This document shows positions 26,782 to 36,085 of a stretch of 64,000 nucleotides of DNA, piece after piece. Location: positions 124,001-188,000 of the forward strand of contig WBMW01000147.1 of the NCBI GenBank assembly GCA_013396635.1. Reading direction: 5' to 3'. The translations under genes were made by a program, and so were the position numbers. Numbering within the stretch: the first letter of the stretch is position 1; every line of letters starts with the position of its first letter. The notes beneath the pieces are model-generated. The model saw only the letters and a list, made by a program, of their open reading frames with translations. It searched no databases and was not told the origin of the DNA. This DNA is from Penelope pileata. Taxonomy: Eukaryota; Chordata; Aves; Galliformes; Cracidae.

Positions 26782-27324
26782 CAAAGGCTGATCTGAAAGT
26801 AATGCCTCCTATTTTATTATGTTGATCCACAACATCAGAGGTGGATGTTGGTGTTATGGCAGTAGAGGTTGAACCTTCCCACCAATATTCTGTCAAATTT
26901 TGTTGCCATAAGACAGCTCGCAGCAGAGGGACAGTCTGACAAAATGGCATCTGACATGGAAGTGCAGATGAAGCAAAGGTGTGGCATTGAATTCCTCAAT
27001 ACAGGAAAAAATTGCACCCGTTGCCATTCATTGACACTTGCTGAACGTTTCTGGATACCAAACAGTGGATGTGAGCACAGTGAAGTGGTGCGTTTCAGCA
27101 GTGGCAACTGTGGGGCACCTCCACTGGTACAGATCTTTATGAGCGCTCCATGCAGGCTCTTGTTCATCTCTGGTGAAAACATATAGCTAATGGTGGTGAC
27201 TATGTTGAAAAATGCTGTTTTGCAGGTGAGAATTTGATCTATCAAACAGTGTTACTGTGCTCTTTGTAGCTGTTGTAGTTTCCACGGAAATAAATAGTAG
27301 GCATTACTTTCGGAGTTACCTATG
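26782..27324 (+). mobile_element. Internally deleted mariner relic, Mariner1_GG/Galluhop type (copy 1)
   Basis: A 543-bp Tc1/mariner DNA transposon relic. Imperfect terminal inverted repeats are visible: the left end carries GAAAGTAATGCCTCCTATTT and the right end, read on the minus strand, carries GAAAGTAATGCCTACTATTT. Both ends lie the same distance inside a TA dinucleotide (26780-26781 and 27325-27326), the target site of this superfamily. On the plus strand an ATG at 26956 opens a remnant of the transposase N-terminus (MEVQMKQRC), followed by frameshifted helix-turn-helix sequence and a further recognisable piece (VVRFSSG). From about 27135 the sequence jumps to the transposase C-terminus, so the catalytic core is absent. 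Full-length mariners are about 1.2-1.3 kb. The element cannot encode transposase. The family name is from memory of chicken repeats, not from a search. Confidence 0.85.
26956..27212 (+). pseudogene. Broken mariner transposase fragment (N- and C-terminal pieces joined)
   Basis: This is the coding remnant inside mariner copy 1. The reading frame starts at ATG 26956 with MEVQMKQRC, shifts out of the family frame after about 17 codons, and returns at VVRFSSG. It then passes across the internal deletion to the C-terminal region, where an early stop (TAG near 27184) occurs. The last conserved C-terminal piece (IANGGDYVEK-like, 27184-27217) is read in another frame. The DD34D catalytic domain is missing. 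In a working element the protein binds the terminal repeats through its paired helix-turn-helix region and cuts and rejoins the transposon. This copy is dead. Confidence 0.7.
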
Positions 27325-27429
27325 TAGAGGTCTTGTAGAGATTATCCAAAAGCATAGGGATAGAAGTCAGAATCATACAGTAAAGTCTTCTTTCATTCAT
27401 GCAAGTGATTAATACATAATTGAATGATA

Positions 27430-27520
27430 ATATTAAAAATAATAATACATGGCACTTATATAGCACCTGCCGTCTGAGGATCTCAGCACTTTGCAAACAG
27501 CTTCAAAATCTCACAGATGC
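27430..27520 (-). repeat. Ancient LINE 3' tail, L3/CR1-like, minus strand
   Basis: The plus strand reads TGGCACTTATATAGCACCTG, then CCGTCTGAGGATCTCAGCAC and TTTGCAAACAG. This is the reverse complement of the same conserved tail seen near 22.9 kb, and it is the best preserved of the three copies. It lies about 105 bp after mariner copy 1. Confidence 0.6.
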
Positions 27521-27730
27521 TAACAACATGGCTTATGATCTTTTCAGCCTAACCTTTCAAAACTTTACATGCCATATGAGCGTGTTAAAACCAGGAAATG
27601 AATATGCCTGTGACTTCACAGCATTAGACATGCTTTCAGTTTGAAATCTGGTGCAAATATGTGCCCACCCTATGTCAATCTGGCCCCAGAGTGGCTACAG
27701 TTAGGATATTATTGAAGTGAGGTATATACA

Positions 27731-27775
27731 TGTGTGTGTGAGTTTGTGTGTGTGAGGGCACATGTGCATATATAT
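27731..27775. repeat. Interrupted (TG)n and (TA)n tract
   Basis: TGTGTGTGTG, a short break, TTGTGTGTGTG, then CATGTGCATATATAT. Mostly alternating purine and pyrimidine. Confidence 0.75.
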
Positions 27776-27884
27776 TTAATCATTATCTGAGTTTTCATTC
27801 ACTTAGGGTGTGTCTTGATTCAAGGAAAGGAAAAGAACTTGTAATGCCAGAAGTTATCCTTACTTTATGCTGTCTGAGACAGGG

Positions 27885-27902
27885 AAAAAAAAAAAAAAAA
27901 AA
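27885..27902. repeat. Poly(A) run of 18
   Basis: A18 following GACAGGG. No processed pseudogene is recognisable upstream. Confidence 0.85.
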
Positions 27903-28784
27903 GGTAGCACAGCTCTCAAAATGGAGGTTCTGAAACAAAAGAAAAAAGAAAACAAAAATGTTTGTCCGGATTAGACAGAAGATTCATTAATTTACCCTTC
28001 ACAATGTCTTTACCACAGGTGCTCACATAAAGCCCAGCCAGATGTAAAAGTTAAATTTCCTCCTGCAGGTATGTTGGCAAATGAACTCACTGCAAAGAGC
28101 CCCACACGTGTACACCTGATTGGTGGCTTTGAGGAGCAGTGGGTGAATGATGAAGGTACATAAAATAAAGGCTAATAGATTCAACCCATGTGCTTGTCAG
28201 ATATATTAAAGTGTGTGGATTGTAATTATGTTCTGGATTTGGAGAATACAATAGCAATTCTGTTCCACAGGCACCAAATATTAAATGGGTCAGATCTAGT
28301 CCGCAGCTTTTCAAACGGACTTTTAAGAACATGCAGTGACTGAATGGGGATGATGGAGGCCTATAGACATGGCACAAGCTTAGGAACCTGTGAGGCTGGA
28401 TCCACCTGCAGTATGGCCAGTGATCCAGTCTGTCAGCTCAGTTAAATAATTTGTCTCCATATTTCTATTTTGTTTCTACTTTAAAGTAAATTCTCTCTGC
28501 TTTTTAAAATCAAGTAGGATTTTTAAAGGCATTGTTTAGTTCCATTAGTTTCTAGTTCTCTGTGAGATTCTCTGTGTCTGTGTGATAAAGGGAGACCTGA
28601 CTATGTGAACACAGTGGCTCTGCATGAATCTCTTTATTGCTTTTGGCATAACCAGCATTATTGATTGGGTATCATCCCAGATGAGTCCTCATAAACCTAT
28701 TATGAAGTACTACAGAGCACTGTAACACACTAATTGTTCTATGTACCTATTTCAATAAAAAACTATTTTAGGGACAAATTTTAT

Positions 28785-28822
28785 TTCCTTCCCTCTCTTC
28801 TTTCCCTCCTTCCTTCTTTATT
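28785..28822. repeat. Polypyrimidine tract (CT-rich)
   Basis: TTCCTTCCCTCTCTTCTTTC and then CCTCCTTCCTTCTTT, pyrimidine-only on the plus strand. Confidence 0.8.
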
Positions 28823-28959
28823 CTTAGAACTGTTCTTTCCCACTTTCTTCTAGAGGCATTCAGTCCTTTTCACAGTAAAGTCTGAAGCTAGGAACCCATC
28901 TAATGCACCTATTTCTCAAAGTCAGCCTGTCCAATCAGGGTACAGAAATAAAACCACAT

Positions 28960-29360
28960 GAAGCAGGTGAATTGTCATGCACAAGAAATAACTTAAAGCC
29001 AATAATCATAGCGTTCAAATTACAGATAAATCATAGGCTACAGTTTGTTCACAAGAATAATTCATCAGACAATTACAAATAATGAACTAATTTGGGAAAA
29101 TCACAATCAGCTTGTATGCATTACATTTACAGAAGAGCTGAATCTTCTGGATGAATTATTTGTTATGAAGAGTTCAACCAGCATCACTATTTACTTCACA
29201 GAGTAACTAAATCCAAAAAGCACACAGTGGAAACCACTGCAGAATGAAAGTATTTACATATTATCTATGTTTGAAATGTGCAATGGAAGTTGGAAAGAAT
29301 ACACAGCTGAGAAAGCATGCTAATCATCCTGGAAAAAAATAATTTAAAATTAGCATGCAA
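28960..29360. promoter_or_regulatory. Candidate conserved non-coding element
   Basis: AT-rich single-copy-looking stretch without simple repeats. It includes AAGAATAATTCATCAGACAA, ACAAATAATGAACTAATTTG and TAATTTAAAATTAGCATGCA, dense in TAAT cores. It could bind homeodomain factors. The evidence is texture only. Confidence 0.2.
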
Positions 29361-29530
29361 TAGAGATAAAATGGCAAGTAAATGTGGACATGTGACCAAA
29401 GTGGGCCAGAAAAGTCCAGATCAGTATCTCACTTCAACACTGGTAGTATTTATCTCATGGACAGGAGAATGAAATAAGGTTGTTACAGTCATTGCAGGGC
29501 ACAGACTGGAGATTCAAGCTCATTTGTCTT

Positions 29531-29545
29531 ACACACACACACACA
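29531..29545. repeat. (AC)n microsatellite
   Basis: Seven AC units. Confidence 0.8.
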
Positions 29546-30899
29546 AGCTTCATAATTTCTAAATTGTAGAGATGAACATTGGTTCATACTATAATGCAGT
29601 GAAGTACAAGGCATTTGGAGCTGGTTATGCAAAAATCTATGAACTATCTGCTTGAAATTTTGCAAAATTAGCAATTAGCAAAATGAGAATACAATTGCAC
29701 TCACAGGAATTCCAACACAGTTTTGTCTCCTTCTGAAGACAAGGCAAGAAATGGAGAAGGACGCGCATACACTGGAAGGAACTCAGATTTGAGCTCTTGC
29801 ACTGTGTTAAACTCTGCTGGCTACATTTTGGGATCTTTCTTTGAAGGAGTTTGCACTGACTTACTATCTTAGCTATGGGTTTTCAAAGTGTACGTTTTAC
29901 ATATGTTCATTCAGTTCTGACTCATCTTGGGCTAAGTTTTAGACCAGGGGATATTTAATAGAGATCCTCATGATTCTAAACACATTTACACTGTTCAACA
30001 GCTTTAAATGAGAAATTTTTCTTGAACAGTATATTCTCTCAATTTCACAGTCCATATTATGAAATGTCTTTATAATCCCTTGTAGAAAAATATTGTTAAG
30101 GCAACATTGAAGAAAGGAGCTTTAAATGAACGTGTGTTAGTTTGGTAAAGTTAACAAATTATAGCCTTTCTTGATCTCTGTTTCTCCCTTCTTTTTTCTT
30201 TTGTTTCCCATCTTTTGGGTCAGACCAAGCTGAAATAAAACTGAAAAAAGTTTTAGGAGGTAGTTTGGAATCAATCCTTTCTTAATAGTGTTCTTCTTAG
30301 CATACCAGAAAGTTATGTAGTTTTGTTGTTTTCTCTATTTGAGTGTTGGATGTCATTTCAGCCTGCATGATCTGCTGCATAGAACATGAATTCAGTACAC
30401 ATATTGCAGAAGTGTACCAGATTTGACCTTGACCAAAAAATTGAGTTTTCTAATCATTCCACATCTCCGGCATTTCTAAGCACTCATATTCCCTACCATG
30501 CCATTAGGGCACTGGAATACTCAGTGGGAGTTTGAGCAGAATAATAATCTTGGATGAAGCTACATGAAGCTACAGACACTGTTTGAAAACTAAAGTTGTC
30601 TCGCTACTCTGACCAGAGAGTCTCCACAAACCACTAATAAATATACTCCAGACCACAGCTGGGGAAAGTCTGAGATAGACAAATCATTTAATAACTAGAA
30701 CACGCTCTTCATTCAAAATGCTTCCTTTAAAGGGGAATGAAAAGGGGGCATAGTGTTTGACAAGGTATTTCCTTTAGGCAATATAGTACTTACTTTCAAT
30801 TTATAATCCAGTTTACTTGGCCAAAATGATTTTTCCTTCTTATTTCACTGCTATGTACTTTGCTGAGAGCCAGCTGGTCACCACTTTCTGCGCTAGAGG

Positions 30900-31012
30900 T
30901 AGCTGCTTTTCACTGGTGCTTTATATTGTTGTGAAGTGCTCAGGGATTTACAAGATCGAAGGCACTATAAATGTGAGAAATTGTGGAGCTCAATAAAGTT
31001 ATTACGAAACTT
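30900..31012 (+). repeat. Ancient LINE 3' tail, L3/CR1-like
   Basis: The sequence reads GTTGTGAAGTGCTCAGGGAT, then AAGGCACTATAAATGTGAGA and finally AATAAAGTTATT. This matches the order of the conserved tail (aagtgct, then ggatt, then aaggcactataaatg). It is diverged but recognisable. Confidence 0.5.
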
Positions 31013-31524
31013 CCACTTTGTATTAGTCAGATCTTTTCACAGCCACTTTACCACTGAAGTCATTGAAATGTCATCCATCCTTTCTACTAGGAGAGGGTTC
31101 ACCACATTCATTTAAATGGCTTTAGCCATCCCAAAATCCCATACAGTTTGTCTACAGACTTGCACTCCATTAATCCCTAGTTCTGTAAAAAATAAGTTTT
31201 ACACTCTACAAATTTCAAACAATGTGAAGTTTGAACTCATCCCATATGCAGTGTTGCTTAAATATGGAAAATGCCACAATCACATCCTAAAAAAATAAAA
31301 ATAAAAATTAAAGCTGTTATTCAGACAATCACAAAGTATATCTGTCAGTATACCAAATGTGTACTCATAGTAGAGTAGCTATTGCACGTAGCAAATCATG
31401 AATGAAAAGGAGGTCTCTTTTATAGCTCGGGACATCATAGACAAAACCAAACGTTAGAGCACTTGCATGTACAGAAACTCTTTATCAATTTAGATTAGTT
31501 CAAACAGTCCAGCAAGGAAAGAAA

Positions 31525-31740
31525 AAAACATAACTAATTAATTGTGTGAGCAGCCTGATTGTTAGCAGCTTAACTAAAACATTATTGTTGAAATGAAAAA
31601 AAGAAAACCCTGCAATTATGACATTCAATTATTCTATTAAGTGAAATTAACTATTCTTCTTGTTCTTTGAAAAGAACGAGATAAAGCACAGGATCCAAAT
31701 AATTAGGTCAGCAGCAATGAATTCTGAATAAAAGCTGTCT
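31525..31740. promoter_or_regulatory. Candidate conserved non-coding element upstream of the exon candidate
   Basis: Contains AACTAATTAATTGTGTGAGC, GCAATTATGACATTCAATTA, AAGTGAAATTAACTATTCTT and CCAAATAATTAGGTCAGCAG. It lies directly before the possible exon at 31.8 kb, so if that exon is real this may be intronic or promoter-proximal regulatory DNA. The evidence is texture and position only. Confidence 0.25.
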
Positions 31741-31817
31741 AGACTTCTATTTTCATTTTCAAATTTGAGTGGTTGAGTTTTGTGTGCCTGTGTGTGTTTC
31801 CTCCTTTGAATTCTCAG

Positions 31818-31959
31818 GGTGGTCACGTTAATAAGTTTGCCCCGGCAGGTAGAGTAAAGGCTGGATCAAGGTGTGGCATTCTCACTGATGTCAGCTGTCA
31901 CGCTCGGCTGCCTCTGGATCTCTTTGGCTGCCATCAAGTCTGTTGTCGTGGGAGACCAG
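31818..31959 (+). other. Unidentified candidate exon (142 bp)
   Basis: A short segment that stands out from its AT-rich flanks by a higher G+C content and at least five CpGs. It is preceded by a pyrimidine- and TG-rich tract ending in TTCTCAG (31811-31817) and followed by CAG|GTAAAC (donor GT at 31960), a good acceptor and donor pair. One frame is open over all 47 codons (starts GGHVNKFAPAG). A second frame has an ATG at 31888 followed by a hydrophobic stretch and AIKSVVVGD, ending just at the donor. I do not recognise either product. The piece AIKSVVVGD resembles the phosphate-binding start of Rho-family GTPases but lacks the GKT motif. It could be an exon of a non-coding transcript, a 5' exon, a decayed pseudogene fragment, or chance. 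Confidence 0.3.
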
Positions 31960-33830
31960 GTAAACCAGGGCTGTTCTGCAGTTAGCACAACAAAGGAGAG
32001 TCACTTCATATGTGCTGTGAGGTATTCTGGTCCTCACCAGTTAAAACTACAAGGATGAAATAACTCATAACAAATCTTTAAATAAAAAACTTGATTCTCA
32101 CTGGGCTTTTAGTAGAGACCACAGCATGTTAGTGCCATTGGAATTATTGAAGTCTGTAAAAGGTCCTGTAAAGGGGAGCTAAAAGGAAAGGAAATGGTTA
32201 CTACATATTTAGAGAATTAGAGCAAAATTCTCAAAAACCTTATAGAGGAAAGGTATTGCGTGAGGGTCGAATAAGGCTTTCTTCAAGTGAAAATTTGCTG
32301 GACATTTAGCAAAAAGAAAGTGTACGCTTAAATAGCAGTATTTTCCCAACTTTTCTATTCTTACAAACACAAGTAACTAATAGCAGCTGTCTGCAAAGCA
32401 AGATGCAAAATGGAATGAACAATTTAAAAGGAAGAATCCAATAGTAGCTTTTTCTTGGGCACACAGAGGTCTGTTTCAAAGAGAAGCTCAGTAGGTACAG
32501 TCTATTATTTATTACTGTGACTAATGCGAGGAACTCCCATGGTTCACATGAGGAAGTTCTTCCCTGCTTATCTCAACATTCTGTAGTATAAAGCCTTTCA
32601 AGCCTGTTGTCCTCAAATGTCAAAATTGTTTTCGCTTGAAAAAAGAGGGTAGAAACAAAGTGGACTGATCCCAGAAGCTGAATCATCACACTGTATTTCT
32701 AAGATGATGCTATGATGTAAACTATAACTGCTCATGACAGTGCTGAACACTGAAGATTTTAAAAATTAAACACTTTAATAGAAATGTGAAAGCTTTTGTT
32801 TACCAAAGAATCTATCTGCTGATCTTATTTTCTAGTCTTTACCCAGACTGGTAGATAGCCTCGAACACATAGAAATCTTGGACAGAGAACTGAATGAATA
32901 TGAGACCTCTGAATTGGGTCTATTTAATATTGAACAAAGTAAGAATATGAAAATAGAAAAACAGCCATTAGCCTAAAGCTTTTCTAAAACTGAATATCAG
33001 AACAATGCACATGCATTTCTTCCAGTCTTTTAAAGTTGCCACACTGAGACAAAGATATAGCTGGGGTCAAAAACATCTTGTCAAGGCCACCTTAAACTGA
33101 AGCAAGCACATTAATACAATGTGAATAACTTCTGAGTTTTTGTGGAGAAGTATGAGCAGCCACGTACAATCCAAACAGTCTGAACTACTGGAAGTCATCT
33201 TGCTGCATGGCTTTTTTGACAGCATAATGAACAATACCACTGTCATCACAACAAACCCTACAATTTGCAAACAAGAATGAAAACACTGCCAATACCAGTG
33301 AATTTGTGAATAACTTCTGAGGCTAAACATTGTAAACTAAGGAACTGGTCAAATGTTCAATTTCAAAATCCTACTTGCAGAAGCTCCCAAAATTCACTGC
33401 CACCTCATACCTCTTCCTACAGCTGTGCCTTCTCCTGCTCCATGCCCCATGCAGCCTGGACTGTCATTTACTCATTTTACATTTACTCATTTACAATTCC
33501 TTGAACTAGCCTAGGGGGAGATGATTTGGGCAGAGAGGGGCAGGGCAAAGCATTTAGGAGTATGCTTGCCAGTGCAGCCCTGCCATGCTGTTACAAAAGC
33601 TGGGTTCCTGGAACTTTGAGATGTACTAAACAAGGTGTGTGAGTTTCTCAATAAACTACAGAGAAGATATGTAGGGGGAAAAGTGCCTCATCAGGAACAG
33701 CCTTAAAACACACAGTTCAAAAGAAAATAAACATTTCAAAGGTGTAGACAATCCATTTCTAACATTGTGGAGAGAGAATAAGACAGGCCATAGACTTAGG
33801 AATTGATGTCCAGCAGCAGAGGGCTGAAAC

Positions 33831-33882
33831 GAAATGAGAAGACATCATGGCATGAAATGAGAGGACATCACAGAACATCACA
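33831..33882. repeat. Local direct duplication, about 23-bp unit
   Basis: GAAATGAGAAGACATCATGG followed by CAT, then GAAATGAGAGGACATCACAG, with a further partial ACATCACATC. This is a short imperfect tandem duplication. Confidence 0.75.
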
Positions 33883-34089
33883 TCAGTGCAGCATCATTAC
33901 TGTCATTTGTTATTTGATGCATGTTTAGAGTAAAATGCCAGGACCTCTTAGGCCAGTTTCAACAAGATCTGTGCAGTTATTACTGTGGCCAGCTCAGTTC
34001 TTGAAGTCCATAAGTAATCTTATTTTTACTTTTCCTTTTTTTTCCCTTGTGAACTGTAAGTGTTCATTATTTTATCAATGTTAACAATG

Positions 34090-34420
34090 GAATAGATGAG
34101 TAAAATTTCCAGAGGCATCTAAATGACTTAAGGACAATAAATCCCATTGGCTTTGGATTCTAAGTCAATTAGATGCATTTGAAAATTCTACCTTTTATCT
34201 GTATGCTTCATTAGTCAGATTTATTAACCAATCATTTAGAAAGGAAGGGGCCAGAGCAAAAGGATTCCCAATGTGTAAAATTTACAGCACTGCTATCTAT
34301 CCTCACCAATTGCCTAAGTTTAATTCTCCAATTTAATTCATTAATTAAAGAATATGCTAATTGACTGAAGAACTCAGGCAGAGTTTTCTCTCTGAGATCT
34401 CTTCCGTTGAGAAAAGCAGA
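34090..34420. promoter_or_regulatory. Candidate conserved non-coding element
   Basis: Unique AT-rich block with AGTCAATTAGATGCATTTGA, TTTATTAACCAATCATTTAG, CCAATTTAATTCATTAATTA and ATGCTAATTGACTG. There are several TAATTA/CAATTA cores and an ATGCTAAT octamer-like word. It has no coding frame and no repeat signature. It resembles a developmental enhancer, unproven. Confidence 0.3.
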
Positions 34421-35564
34421 TCACATTTCCTAATAAAATGTACATATCAAGAATAAGACCACTGAAATTCTTTTTAGATCTGAGCTCCTGTCAGCATAGG
34501 AGAATGTTTCCCTGTTGAATATATTATTTTACCCAAACTTTCCCAAGAAATAAGATTTTCAAACTTGCATTTTTCATCAGTTCTCTGGCCCGTTGCATTC
34601 CATTGTCAGCAAATTCATTCCAAATATGCCACGCTCAGTAATTTTCCACTCTTATAATTTCACTCATTTTGCTTGATCTTAGCCCTTCCCAAAATATTTC
34701 CTCTCTGTTTTTGCCAAGATTGAGCCAAATGGACAAAAAGCCTAAAGCATCTCTGCAGAGTAGAATGTTTGTGTTTTATTGTAATTCCTTTTTTCCATAC
34801 TGCTGACATCTCTGCAGGTAGCTTTTTTGCCTCTAGGCAATAGGATGATAGGTTCATACTACAGCAAAGGGGGAAGGCTGGAGAACTTCCTTTCCTCTTG
34901 GCCCAGCACGGCATGTGTTCTATGCCCTGTATTTCTCCACTGTTCCCATCTGCTACATAAACATTTAATAGACCACAACTGTGTTGAAAAGCTGATAAAT
35001 TCTGACACATTGGCCCATTTTCTCACCTAAGCCTACAGTATGGAATAGTATATGGCTTTCTCTGCAGGAGAATGCATTCAGGCCCCATCCCTATTTTTTC
35101 AAAGTGTTTTCAATATAAACTCTTTCAGATTCAGAGCTGAATATCTTACAGCAACTATTGACCTCATACTCATGATAAAAAATAAATCAAAAACCCCAAA
35201 CAGCCTTGAAATTATTGGCCTGTGAATATTTCTGTCTATTTACAGTAGATCAGAATTAGTAAGAGAGATAGAATGGAGGTTTTATATCATCAATTTAACA
35301 TTAATTACCTAAATCTCTTTGAGGACATGTAACAAAAAGCCCCCGACATTTGTGTCACAAAGATTATTATGACATATTGCCAAGTCATAGCATTGCTGCA
35401 GTGGTAGATAGAATTCAAATTCAAATCCAGGCTAAAGATGCTACAGCTGTCACCCTTGCCCAGCAAAGCCCTCTTAGGTTCAAAAGTTAGCCGTCCTCCT
35501 GCCTGCCTGCACCAAATCAGCTCCTGATCCCTGGAGATTACTAATCCCGACTTCTCTGCACACA

Positions 35565-35860
35565 GTTGACAGGAAGAATAAAGCTATTGTGCCTTCCTAA
35601 TAATTCAGGCTAATCACATATTTATAAAAGAAAATTAGGAAGAAGTGATTAACTCCTTCCTGTTCAGCTATTGATAGTATAGAGTTAATAATAAAGAGGC
35701 ACTTGGAATAAAGTATTTTTAAATTTTAATGCACAGTTATAAAATAATAAATGATTAAATAACTGCATTTTGGATTAGCCTAGTTACCCAATATTGCACC
35801 ACAATCACCAAGGAAACATCAGCTCATGCTGACAGAGGCTTTCATTTTGGACACGCTCAT
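35565..35860. promoter_or_regulatory. Candidate conserved non-coding element
   Basis: Very AT-rich, low-repetition block: CCTAATAATTCAGGCTAATC, AAAAGAAAATTAGGAAGAAG, TTTAAATTTTAATGCACAGT and AATAATAAATGATTAAATAA. It then passes into GGATTAGCCTAGTTACCCAA and CCTAATCACC-like words (ACAATCACCAAGG). It holds paired GGATTA/TAATCC-type words. Its boundaries are soft and no gene frame is present. Confidence 0.3.
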
Positions 35861-35984
35861 TCAACCTAAAAGTGCAGATATAACTCATGGCAGGTTCAGT
35901 TTATGTGTCCACCTTTCCAAAGGAAAAGTTTGCAGAAACCATTTGAAATAGAAAATGCATGTAATGAGGATGTGGCTGTTAGGA

Positions 35985-36085
35985 ATTATTTCCATCCTTA
36001 TTTTTGTGTGTACTATAGTGCTACAAATCCCAGAGTGACCCAATGTGCAAGGCACTGTACAACACAGAGCAGAGGTGGCTACTAC
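35985..36085. repeat. Ancient amniote interspersed repeat fragment
   Basis: TACTATAGTGCTACAAATCC, then CAATGTGCAAGGCACTGTAC followed by AACACAGAGCAG. This matches my memory of a widespread amniote repeat containing 'ccattgtgctaggcactgtacaaacac'. The family name is not known to me. Confidence 0.45.

Larger units (their letters stand above)
27327..31817. other. Gene-free stretch between mariner copy 1 and the exon candidate
   Basis: Holds two L3-like tails (27.4 and 30.9 kb), microsatellites, a polypyrimidine tract and two candidate conserved blocks. No coding frame is supported. Confidence 0.6.

Noticed and set aside
26835..27245. 136-codon minus-strand open frame
   Set aside because: It is antisense to the mariner transposase remnant, whose coding strand is plus.
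27885..27902. A18 run as a retrogene tail
   Set aside because: The upstream sequence shows no recognisable gene. Bird CR1 does not use poly(A) tails, so a LINE-mobilised retrogene is unlikely.
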